Shown in pieces: positions 9,724 through 18,205 of a DNA stretch of 64,000 nt. Both the position numbers and the translations under genes were made by a program. The DNA is from Brachyspira hampsonii 30446 (lineage in GTDB: Bacteria > Spirochaetota > Brachyspiria > Brachyspirales > Brachyspiraceae): contig NZ_JH994111.1 in assembly GCF_000316195.1 (NCBI RefSeq), positions 504,571-568,570 of the forward strand, in the 5' to 3' direction. The stretch's first letter is position 1. Every line of letters starts with the position of its first letter. The notes under the pieces were generated by a model. The model was not told the origin of the DNA. It ran no database searches and saw only the letters and a list, made by a program, of their open reading frames with translations.

Positions 9724-10977
9724 TTATTTTATTAATCCTATATCTTTTCTGTAGTATTTATCTTTAAAATCTATTTTTTCAATATCTTCGTAAGTTAACT
9801 TTCTAGCCTCTTCTAAAGTATCTGCTATATTAACAACATTAAGAACGCGTCCGCCGTCAGTAACAATATTATTATTTTCATCTATTTTCGCCCCAGCAAT
9901 AAAACATTTGCCTTTTATATTTTCAATGCCTTCTATTTTATATCCTTTATTATAGCTTGCTGGATATCCGCCTGATGCCATTACAACACAGCATGCATGT
10001 TTATTTTTCCATTTGATATTTAAATTTGATAAATCTCTTTTCATAGCGGCTTCTATAATAGATAAATAGTCAGTATCCAAAAGCTGAAGTACTGCCTGAG
10101 TTTCAGGGTCGCCCATTCTTACATTATATTCCAGCAAGTATACACCTTTTTTTGTTATCATAATACCAAAGAATATTATGCCTGCAAAAGACATTTTTTC
10201 GGACTTTATACCTTTAAGTGTAGGCCCTAATATATCTTTTATAAATAATTCTTCTGCTTCTTTTGTATAGTAAGGATTAGGAGCAATAACTCCCATTCCT
10301 CCTGTATTATTTCCAGTATCATTATCACCTATCTTTTTATGATCTTTTGCGGATATAAAAGGTATTATAACATTGCTGTCGGTTACTGAAAGTATAGATG
10401 CTTCAACACCTTCTAAAAACTCTTCTATTACAATTTCATCTCCAGCTTCTTTAAATATTTTTTTAACCATTATATCTTCTAAAGCGTTTTGAGCCTCTTT
10501 TTTATCTTGGCATATTAAAACGCCTTTTCCCAAAGCAAGTCCGCTCGCCTTTATAACTATAGGATAACTGCATTTATTTAAATACTCACTTGCTTTATTA
10601 TAATCAGTAAATGTTTCATATTCTGCAGTTTTAACTCCATACTTTTTCATGAAATTTTTAGCATAAACTTTTGAGCCTTCAAGTATAGCAGCATCTTTAT
10701 TAGGTCCAAATATTTTTAATCCGTTTTCTTCAAACTTATCAGCTATTCCGTATACAAGCATCTCTTCGCTTCCTACAATAGTTAAATCAATATTTTCTCT
10801 TTTGGCAAAATTTAATATTTCATCTATAGAAGAAATTTTTACATTTTCGCATTTGTTTTCTTTTTCAGTTCCAGCATTACCTAAAGCACAATATATTTTT
10901 GATACTCTTTCATTTTTACTCAAATTATTGCAAATGGCATGCTCTCTGGCACCTGAGCCTATAACTAATATTTTCAT
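9724..10977 (-). CDS. purD: Phosphoribosylamine-glycine ligase
   Basis: 417 residues, the usual length. It catalyses the ATP-dependent joining of glycine to phosphoribosylamine, step two of purine synthesis, in the cytoplasm. The N-terminal VIGSGAREHAI matches the family start (usually GSGGREHA), followed by the ATP-grasp domain with VIKASGLALGKGV, DHKKIGDNDTGNNTGGMG and EYNVRMGDPETQ. The start has AAGGAAA in front. No other pur gene is adjacent; guaA is far downstream in the window. Confidence 0.95.
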   Translation of the reverse strand: MKILVIGSGAREHAICNNLSKNERVSKIYCALGNAGTEKENKCENVKISSIDEILNFAKRENIDLTIVGSEEMLVYGIADKFEENGLKIFGPNKDAAILEGSKVYAKNFMKKYGVKTAEYETFTDYNKASEYLNKCSYPIVIKASGLALGKGVLICQDKKEAQNALEDIMVKKIFKEAGDEIVIEEFLEGVEASILSVTDSNVIIPFISAKDHKKIGDNDTGNNTGGMGVIAPNPYYTKEAEELFIKDILGPTLKGIKSEKMSFAGIIFFGIMITKKGVYLLEYNVRMGDPETQAVLQLLDTDYLSIIEAAMKRDLSNLNIKWKNKHACCVVMASGGYPASYNKGYKIEGIENIKGKCFIAGAKIDENNNIVTDGGRVLNVVNIADTLEEARKLTYEDIEKIDFKDKYYRKDIGLIK

Positions 10978-11046
10978 ATTTTTTCCTTAATTTTTATTTT
11001 TATAAAAACTATTCTCTATAAGTATATAGATACTAATAATTTTTTG

Positions 11047-11931
11047 TTATAACTTTTCTACTTCCTCTATACTCAAACCTGTATTATTACTGATAAACTT
11101 AATATCTAAACCAGATTTTTTAAGACTTTTAGCTATGCTTAAAGCTTTATTTTTTTCACCCTTTTCTATACCTTGTTCTATTCCCTCTTTTATTCCTTCC
11201 TCTCTCTCCTTCTTTAACATTAAAGTTTGTCCATATAAAAAAGCATCTCTAGCATTATAAACTTCCATTTCTTTTTCACTTGATATAAATCTTTCATATT
11301 TATCTATTACTTTAGGCATGATATCATTGACCTCCTTTAATTTTTCTTTAACTTTATTTAAATCCTTAACTGTAAAAAACTCTATCCAAGATAATATCTT
11401 ATTTCTCTTGATATCATCTATATTTGAATTATTAAGTACCTTTATAAATCTTGGTACTTCTATTATATGCATTTGCATCATATCTAATGATACCTGATGA
11501 TTTTCAGTATCTATTAATTTAAAACATCTATGTGCCTTACCCTCATCATAAAAGTCCATATTAAAATTAACAAAATTAATACTTATTACCTGACTGATAA
11601 TATCATAAGACTCATTTTCATTTAATTCACTAACAATATTTTTCGATATATAATAAAATATCCTTTTTACAAAGTCTATATTTCCAGATAATTGTATTTC
11701 TATAATAATTTTTTTATTGTCTTTAGTAATAGCTTTAACATCAAGAACAGATTCTTTAAGATTAATATTTTCAGGAAGATTATGAGGATTAATTATTTCT
11801 AAATTATGTACTTCTTGAAAGCCTGAATCTCTAAGAACGCAATTAACTATATTTTCAAGTATATCTTCATTTCCAATAGAGCCTAAAAGATAGCGTACAA
11901 AGTAATCATTCATTCTGTTAATATTTCTCAT
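11047..11931 (-). CDS. Rpn/PD-(D/E)XK nuclease family protein
   Basis: 294 residues. The N-terminal MNDYFVRYLLGSIGNEDIL and the core ESVLDVKAITKDNKKIIIEIQ match the Rpn/transposase-like PD-(D/E)XK family, with the active-site series D...ExQ (Q in place of K is usual there). The C-terminus holds the familiar charged repeat EGIKEGIEQGIEKGEKN and a small helical tail (LSIEEVEKL). Such proteins are DNA endonucleases that promote RecA-independent recombination and are often multicopy. It lies directly beside the nested repeat elements at 11995-13155. No clear ribosome site, so the start is approximate; an alternative is the Met at residue 7. Confidence 0.8.
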   Translation of the reverse strand: MRNINRMNDYFVRYLLGSIGNEDILENIVNCVLRDSGFQEVHNLEIINPHNLPENINLKESVLDVKAITKDNKKIIIEIQLSGNIDFVKRIFYYISKNIVSELNENESYDIISQVISINFVNFNMDFYDEGKAHRCFKLIDTENHQVSLDMMQMHIIEVPRFIKVLNNSNIDDIKRNKILSWIEFFTVKDLNKVKEKLKEVNDIMPKVIDKYERFISSEKEMEVYNARDAFLYGQTLMLKKEREEGIKEGIEQGIEKGEKNKALSIAKSLKKSGLDIKFISNNTGLSIEEVEKL

Positions 11932-12048
11932 ATAAAAATTATAACAAAAAGGATAATAAAAGTAAATAATAAACTATAAGTTATAAAAACTATATTAGAC
12001 ATGTTGCAATTTTGTATTTTTATACAGTTAAGATTAAAAATATATAAT

Positions 12049-12360
12049 AGACTTGTTTCAAAACTACTTGACAAATAATTTTATGATTTTGTTATTTTAT
12101 GCTAAATTATATAATATTAATTATTAAATAAATCATATGTTGTATATGTGGTATAATTTATTATTTTGACATATAAATATGCAGTCCTTCGCCGCAGGAG
12201 TACTTCGTATGCTTCTCGCCGCAGGCGGGCTGTGCCTGGGTCACACCGAGTAGGTGCCTAGACGGCAAAAGAAGTGGGGTTTTGCGAAGCCCCAACTATA
12301 TCAAAAAAATACTAAATAAAAAACTATAAGTATTAATAAATTGAGTTTTGAAACAAGTCT
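12049..12360. mobile_element. MITE copy 1 (AGACTTGTTTCAAAACT termini)
   Basis: Perfect 17-bp terminal inverted repeats AGACTTGTTTCAAAACT and AGTTTTGAAACAAGTCT, flanked by AAT on both sides (candidate target duplication). 312 bp, no transposase. The core has CGCCGCAGGCGG, TACTTCGTA and CAAAAGAAGTGGGG. Inserted in the element at 11995. Confidence 0.8.
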
Positions 12361-12666
12361 AATATAAGTTTTATTTATAGTAATTTTATATATTATTTTT
12401 TGTTTTAAATGTATTGTAATTTTATCGTAATAAGATATAAAAATGCAGTCTTTCGCGAAGCATATCCGAGATTGTTCGAGGATATTGCTTCTCGCCTGCC
12501 AAAGGCACGCACAGCGAGGAGTACTTCGTATTGTGGTATCACCGAGTAGGTGACTTAACTATGCACGTAGAGCGTCGGTAAAAGAAGGTGGGCACGAATG
12601 TGTACTTCGTAGGTAAAGCTCCAATTATTAAAACTATAAATATTATTTTTAAATTTATTATATAAT

Positions 12667-12930
12667 AGACTTGTTTCAAAACTACTTGACAAAAAATTTT
12701 ATGAGTTTGTTATTTTATGCTAAATTATATAATATTAATTATTAAACAAATAGTATGTTTTATATGTGGTATAATTTATTATTTTAACATATAAATATGC
12801 AGTCCTTCGCCGCAGGCGTACTTCGTATACTTCTCGCCGTAGGCGTACTTCGTATGGGTCACCAAAAGAAGTGGGGGTGTGGGGGCTAGTCCACACAAAT
12901 TATAAATAAAATTACTTTTGAAACAAGTCT
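12667..12930. mobile_element. MITE copy 2
   Basis: 264 bp with AGACTTGTTTCAAAACT on the left and a near-match right end (TACTTTTGAAACAAGTCT). The core carries CGCCGCAGGCGTACTTCGTAT and CAAAAGAAGTGGGG. It abuts copy 3, whose left end is missing. Confidence 0.78.
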
Positions 12931-13121
12931 AATAATGTTTGACATGTTTTATAAATTATTGTTTTAGTATATCAATATGCAGTCTTTTTGCTTCTTTGTG
13001 TCAACAAAAGAAGTGGGGTTTGGCACGACTGTGTGCTTCGCAGCAAAGCCCCAACTATAATAAAAAAAATATTAAATTAAAAAACTATAAATATTAAAAA
13101 TTTGAGTTTTGAAACAAGTCT
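12931..13121. mobile_element. MITE copy 3, left end missing
   Basis: It begins inside the element (TAATGTTTGACATG, matching 31983 onward in copy 5) and ends with a perfect AGTTTTGAAACAAGTCT followed by AAT. The short core is GCAGTCTTTTTGCTTCTTTG ... CAAAAGAAGTGGGG. Copies 2 and 3 together look like one insertion event or an unequal recombination product. Confidence 0.7.
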
Positions 13122-13220
13122 AATAATATCATTATATATAATTGCAACAGGTATAATGAATTTGAGGGGAGGAGACTCCTATAATAAAATTAAAAATATA
13201 TTTTATAATTATTTATCAAT

Positions 13221-14408
13221 TTAATTTATATACATTATTGGCATTATAAAACATACAAATACAGAAAATACTAAATATACATATATAAACATTAAATGTT
13301 TGTTATCTATGACTATATTTAAAGTATTATTATACTCTCTGTTTTGAAATGAGTTTATAAAAGATTTTATAGTATTTAAAGAAATTAATATTAAATGTAT
13401 TAGAAATAGTATATTTAAAATGAGTAATGTTAATTTATTAGGAGTAAGTCCGTAATTTACTATTCTGTATATAGTTGCGGTTATAGTTAATATATCAAAG
13501 AGTAAAGCAAATATTGGCACTATAAGATACATTGCTTTTATGAATATATTTGATTTTTTATCCATTCTTGCAAACATCAAATTAATTATAGTTAATGATA
13601 AAATTATATTATACAATACATATACAAATCTATTATTATATGGTCTTGCTTCATAAGGCAGCATAAAAAACATCATTATAAATATAGAAAACAAGTTTAT
13701 TACTAAAAAGAATCTTGAAATATAAATTGATATTACAGATTTGGTATTATTATATATGTAATATGATATAAATGGTATGAATCCGTATAAAAATATTATA
13801 GAACATATAACAAATTTTGCTATTGTAAATCCGATTCCTGTTGATGCTGAAAATAATTCCATTATAGAAAATCCAACTATAAAAAGAAGAGAAAATAATA
13901 TACTCAAAATGGTGCTGCTTCCTGTATTAATTATTAAGAACCATATAAAAGTATCTGCAAATAAAGTAAAAAAGTCAGATATAGAATCAGTATCTGTTAC
14001 ATTAAATGAATTGTATGAAAGCATCATTATTACAAAGTATATTATATTAAAAAATATGAGTCTATTTATTAATATCTGAAAGTCTGTAGTATTTGCAGGT
14101 GGCATATAAACATAATTAAAGGATATATTAGAGAAAATTGCTATTAAAGATATAAATAAAAATGATAAAAATGTAATAAAAATAAGTTTTTTATTTAAAT
14201 TATTTATATGAAAAATTACAGTAAAACAAAATAAATAAAGACTAATAAAAAAATGGATATTCAAAAATATTGGAAATATATAGCCTCTATCAATGTTTCG
14301 TAATGTAAGTATATAAACACATATAGGAATAGTTGATATTACTGGTATTAATATTTTTAAATAATTAAATTTTTTTATATTATTTTTTGCAGTTAAATTA
14401 TCATTCAT
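13221..14408 (-). CDS. Polytopic membrane protein of unknown function
   Basis: 395 residues, about eleven hydrophobic helices with short loops and no recognisable catalytic motif; the N-terminus is MNDNLTAKNN followed by a basic stretch. The ATG has GGAG 8 bases upstream. I do not recognise a family. The gene is isolated, with MITE copies immediately on both sides (right end at 13121, left end at 14439), which could mean it moved as a unit or simply sits in a tolerant site. It is probably an inner-membrane protein; transporter or sensor cannot be decided. Confidence 0.65.
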   Translation of the reverse strand: MNDNLTAKNNIKKFNYLKILIPVISTIPICVYILTLRNIDRGYIFPIFLNIHFFISLYLFCFTVIFHINNLNKKLIFITFLSFLFISLIAIFSNISFNYVYMPPANTTDFQILINRLIFFNIIYFVIMMLSYNSFNVTDTDSISDFFTLFADTFIWFLIINTGSSTILSILFSLLFIVGFSIMELFSASTGIGFTIAKFVICSIIFLYGFIPFISYYIYNNTKSVISIYISRFFLVINLFSIFIMMFFMLPYEARPYNNRFVYVLYNIILSLTIINLMFARMDKKSNIFIKAMYLIVPIFALLFDILTITATIYRIVNYGLTPNKLTLLILNILFLIHLILISLNTIKSFINSFQNREYNNTLNIVIDNKHLMFIYVYLVFSVFVCFIMPIMYIN

Positions 14409-14438
14409 TTCATAATCTCCGTATTTTGCTTAAATAAT

Positions 14439-14654
14439 AGACTTGTTTCAAAACTACTTGACAAGATTGTATATTAAATTTTTATAATTTATCAATTATA
14501 AAAATAATATTTTACATGTTGTATAAAATATAGTTTTAGTATATAAATATGCAGTCTTTCGCCGCAGGCGTACTTCGTATGGGTCACCAAAAGAAGTTGG
14601 GGTGTGGGGGCTAGTCCCCACAAAATTATAAAAAATTAGTTTTGAAACAAGTCT
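14439..14654. mobile_element. MITE copy 4
   Basis: 216 bp, the shortest complete copy. AGACTTGTTTCAAAACT left end, TAGTTTTGAAACAAGTCT right end, AAT on both flanks. The core has CGCCGCAGGCGTACTTCGTAT and CAAAAGAAGTTGGGG. It fills the 14409-14768 gap; nothing further is seen in 14655-14768. Confidence 0.8.
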
Positions 14655-14768
14655 AATATATATCATAAATAAAAAAAATCAATTATAAATAATATAATGC
14701 TTTTTGTTGAAAAAAGTGTTTTTTTATATTAAACTTGGATAATTATAAATCATTTAGGATTTTGGATT

Positions 14769-15620
14769 ATGTATAATGATATGGAAAATTATTTTTATGA
14801 GTTCTATAAAAAGTTGGAGAGAGATTCTATATTAATGTCATTAGATTTTAATACAGAGAATGAATTATCAGAAAACTTATATACTATAGATAAAAACTAT
14901 AAAGTAATAAAAAATGATATAACAAATATTCTCTCAGGATATTCATTCAATAACAATTTATTAATTCATAATGGAAAATTATACAATAAATCAGAGATAA
15001 ATGATAATAAAGAATATATAAATGAATTAATATATAATGCATTTAATAAAAATATATTGTACGCCATACCTTTATATTTGGCAGATGATACTAAAAAAAT
15101 TAATAAGGCATTATTTTTGGATAGGGACGGTATATTAATGGAGGATGTAGGATATATAGGCACTATAGATAGAGTAAAAATAAAAAAAGAGTTTATTGAT
15201 GTGGTAAAATATGCAAATGAGAAAGGATATATAACAATAGTAACAACCAATCAGGCAGGGGTATCATATAATTATTATACTAATGAAGATGTTAATAATG
15301 TTCATAAATATATTTACGATGAATATAAAAAGGGCAGTGCGATTATAGATGATTTTTATTATTGCCCTTATCATATTAAAGGACATGTAGAACCTTATAA
15401 TATACTATCAGTATTGAGAAAACCAGAAGCAGGAATGCATTTGCTTGCTTCAAAAAAATATAATATAGATTTATATAATTCTTTTATGATAGGCGACAGA
15501 GACAGCGATATTATAAAAATACCTTATCTTAAAACTTTATTAATACAAACTGATGTTTATGAAATAGAAAATAAAAAAAATATAGTAAAAATAGATGATA
15601 TATATAATATTATCAAATAG
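14769..15620 (+). CDS. HAD-IIIA phosphatase, GmhB/histidinol-phosphatase-like, with N-terminal extension
   Basis: 283 residues. From about residue 113 it carries the HAD motifs KALFLDRDGILMEDVGY (motif I, DxDG), TTNQAGV (motif II), a lysine in VLRKPEAGM (motif III) and MIGDRDSDI (motif IV). This is the D-glycero-D-manno-heptose-1,7-bisphosphatase/histidinol-phosphatase group. The zinc-binding loop is degenerate: CPYH is present, but the later Cys pair is replaced (HVEPYNI). The first 110 residues are not part of the family and are not recognised. Substrate is likely a sugar phosphate, unproven. A second in-frame Met at codon 5 is a possible start. Confidence 0.72.
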   Translation: MYNDMENYFYEFYKKLERDSILMSLDFNTENELSENLYTIDKNYKVIKNDITNILSGYSFNNNLLIHNGKLYNKSEINDNKEYINELIYNAFNKNILYAIPLYLADDTKKINKALFLDRDGILMEDVGYIGTIDRVKIKKEFIDVVKYANEKGYITIVTTNQAGVSYNYYTNEDVNNVHKYIYDEYKKGSAIIDDFYYCPYHIKGHVEPYNILSVLRKPEAGMHLLASKKYNIDLYNSFMIGDRDSDIIKIPYLKTLLIQTDVYEIENKKNIVKIDDIYNIIK

Positions 15621-15656
15621 AAATCATAAAAATATTATTATCTATTTTAATCTAAT

Positions 15657-18053
15657 TTATTGCGGTATTTCAGGTATTTCATTATTTTTCAATCTTTCAA
15701 TAAAGCTTCTTAAGTCATTTTTACTATTTTGATTATTATTAACTTTTCCTCTTTCAATGATTCTCTTAGTACCAAGACTTACTATTGTCTGTATGTCCAA
15801 AATGAAGCTTACAGTACCATCACCCAAAACAGTAGCACCAGCCAAACCTTCGCTTTTTGTAATATTATCTTTAAGAGTTTTGATAACTATATCCTGTTCT
15901 CCTATTAGGTTATTAACAAGAAGTGCCACTTTTTTACCTTCAGAAGAAAGTATAACAGCATAGTAAGATTTTATATTGCTGTATCTTGAAGGAAGTCTGA
16001 ATAATTCTTTGATGCTAAGTACATTAATAACATCATCTCTAACTTTAATAACTTCTATACCTTCCAATTCCTGAATATCTTTAACATCTATTTTTACAGT
16101 TTCTAATATACTGTTAATAGGAACTGCATAATATTCTTTTTCTGCATCAACTATAAGAGCCTGAATAATGGCAACAGTAAGAGGAATTCTTAAGAAGAAA
16201 GTAGAACCTTTTCCCCATTCTGTTTCTATACCCACAGTACCATTAATTTTTTCAAGACTTTTCTTAACAACATCCATACCAACACCACGGCCTGATACAT
16301 TTGTAATTTTAGCAGCGGTAGAAAAACCCGGAGCAAATATATATTCAAGCATTTGTTTTTCAGATAGTTTAGCATCAGCAGAAACAAGTCCTTTTTTAAC
16401 GGCACTTTCAAATATTTTCTGCGGTATCATTCCTTTACCATCATCAGATATTTTAATAATTATCAAGTTGCCTTCATGCGAAGCACCTAAAACAACAGTT
16501 CCTGTTCTAGGCTTACCTGCTTTTTCTCTGTCATCAGGATGTTCTATACCATGGTCCATTGCATTTCTGATAATATGTACTAATGGATCTACCAATACTT
16601 CAATAACAGATTTATCTAATTCTGTTTCTTCTCCGTACATTTCTAATTTTACTTCTTTACCTAAATCTCTTGATAAATCTCTTATAAGACGAGGGAATCT
16701 GTTGAAAGTCTGAGCTATAGGAAGCATTCTTATTTTCATTACAGTTTCCTGAAGTTCATTTGTTACCCTAGTAAGAAGCTGATAAGAGTTTCTGAATTTG
16801 TCTAATGTGTTTTTAAACTCTTCTTCCATTTTTACAATTTCAGTTAATCTATTATTAAATCCGTCAATGTAAGTATTCCTAATTTCTTTGGCTTCTTTTT
16901 TTTGCAAATGCTCTTCAAATTTTCTAAGTATCTGAACAATACTGTCTCTATAGTATCTTTTTACTTCATTTATGCCATTACCTATTATTTTTTGATATGA
17001 AGTAAGATCGTCATCATATTGTACATAAGAACTTTTGTTTGTTACAAGCTCTCCAACCTGATTCATCATGGCATCTATTCTGTCGCTTTCTACCCTTAAG
17101 AATGAACTTTGTCTTTCAATCTTATGCTCTTTTCCGCCTTTGGCAGCATCAGGTTTTTTTGCTGCATTTGGAGCAGGTGCAGCAGCTTCTTTAGTTTTTT
17201 CTGCTGCTTCTTTTTGTTTTTTCTCCTGAAGGAATTTTTCATATTCCTCTAATATAATCTCTTCAATAGATATTTCTTTAGTAACATCAGGCAATGTAAT
17301 AGCATCTATTATAGTTTTATCTTCATTAATGGTAGCAAGTATATATGTAACATGTTCATAAAACTCATCTCCCTCCAAAGATTCTAAAGGAGGAATACTT
17401 CCCATTATTTCGCCTAAATCTTTCAAAGCAACGAATACCTGAACACCTCCAACTGTTCTCATAGGGCTTTCAGGATCAAAACTTACATGAACTAATTTAG
17501 TTTTTACACCTTCTTCAACATTATCTCTTATTATACCTAATAAATCATTATCATTTGGAAGAAGTTCATATTTATTAACTTTTTTTTCAGCTTCAGGAGA
17601 TGATGTCTGAGGAGCAGAAGATGCAGCAGGCGAATCATTTGTAGGTGTAGAAGGGGCAGCCCCTAATTTCATATTTTTAAAATCTTCTAATTTTTTAATT
17701 TCAGCTTCTATATCTCCAGAATACTCACTTTCTTCGCTTGCCGTATTAATAAGGTCTTTTAATATATCTATACCTTTTAAAAGCACATCTATAGTAGCAT
17801 CATCTACTTCTATTTTATTGTTTCTTATTAAATCTAATAAATCTTCAAATCTGTGGGCATATTTTTGAGTTTCAACTAGCTCTACAGCACCGGCACTTCC
17901 TTTTAAAGTATGAACCGCTCTGAATATTTCTTGTATGGCATCAACATTATCTCTTTCATTATCTAAAATAAGAATATTTTGTTCTAGTCTGTCAAGCATT
18001 TCAAATGCTTCTTCAAAGAAATCTTTAAGCAGACTTTTTATATAATCATCCAT
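15657..18053 (-). CDS. cheA: Chemotaxis histidine kinase CheA
   Basis: 798 residues. Order: HPt domain with the phosphorylated His48 in AVHTLKGSAG; a P2-like region after a Pro/Ser/Ala-rich linker near 135-155; another Ala/Lys/Pro-rich linker at about 285-305; dimerisation helices starting at RVESDRIDAMMNQVGELV; ATP-binding domain with HIIRNAMDHGIEHP (N box), ISDDGKGM (G1) and GRGVGMDVV (G2); and the C-terminal CheW-like domain that binds CheW and receptors. It relays chemoreceptor signals to CheY at the cytoplasmic face. No other che gene is adjacent; it is divergent from the UDP-glucose dehydrogenase gene. Confidence 0.95.
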   Translation of the reverse strand: MDDYIKSLLKDFFEEAFEMLDRLEQNILILDNERDNVDAIQEIFRAVHTLKGSAGAVELVETQKYAHRFEDLLDLIRNNKIEVDDATIDVLLKGIDILKDLINTASEESEYSGDIEAEIKKLEDFKNMKLGAAPSTPTNDSPAASSAPQTSSPEAEKKVNKYELLPNDNDLLGIIRDNVEEGVKTKLVHVSFDPESPMRTVGGVQVFVALKDLGEIMGSIPPLESLEGDEFYEHVTYILATINEDKTIIDAITLPDVTKEISIEEIILEEYEKFLQEKKQKEAAEKTKEAAAPAPNAAKKPDAAKGGKEHKIERQSSFLRVESDRIDAMMNQVGELVTNKSSYVQYDDDLTSYQKIIGNGINEVKRYYRDSIVQILRKFEEHLQKKEAKEIRNTYIDGFNNRLTEIVKMEEEFKNTLDKFRNSYQLLTRVTNELQETVMKIRMLPIAQTFNRFPRLIRDLSRDLGKEVKLEMYGEETELDKSVIEVLVDPLVHIIRNAMDHGIEHPDDREKAGKPRTGTVVLGASHEGNLIIIKISDDGKGMIPQKIFESAVKKGLVSADAKLSEKQMLEYIFAPGFSTAAKITNVSGRGVGMDVVKKSLEKINGTVGIETEWGKGSTFFLRIPLTVAIIQALIVDAEKEYYAVPINSILETVKIDVKDIQELEGIEVIKVRDDVINVLSIKELFRLPSRYSNIKSYYAVILSSEGKKVALLVNNLIGEQDIVIKTLKDNITKSEGLAGATVLGDGTVSFILDIQTIVSLGTKRIIERGKVNNNQNSKNDLRSFIERLKNNEIPEIPQ

Positions 18054-18205
18054 TTATACGCCCCGTAAAAATTTAAAATCTTATTATATATTATCGTAAA
18101 AAGTTAAAAATATCTATAGTAAATAATATTTTGCTTGAAAATATAATAATTTATTATATGATAAAAACAATTAAATGTCTACTTTTATTTTAAAGGAGTA
18201 TAAAA

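Larger units (their letters stand above)
11995..13155. repeat. GTTGCAATTTTG-type inverted-repeat element, interrupted by nested MITEs
   Basis: The left end TTAGACATGTTGCAATTTTG at 11995 and the right end ATTGCAAC at 13141 frame a sequence that, once two insertions (12049-12360 and 12667-13121) are removed, matches the uninterrupted copy at 53058-53328 nearly base for base in its AT-rich parts. Its own core (about 12442-12625) contains GCAGTCTTTCGC, AAAAGAAGGTGGG and several small hairpins. No coding region was found in 11932-13220. Confidence 0.7.

Noticed and set aside
11995-13155. Repeat nest considered as a CRISPR array
   Set aside because: Repeats are long, have inverted ends and are not separated by uniform spacers; no cas genes are nearby.
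16168-16713. 181-codon plus-strand frame opposite cheA
   Set aside because: It is antisense to the conserved CheA kinase domain and is a by-product of its codon usage.
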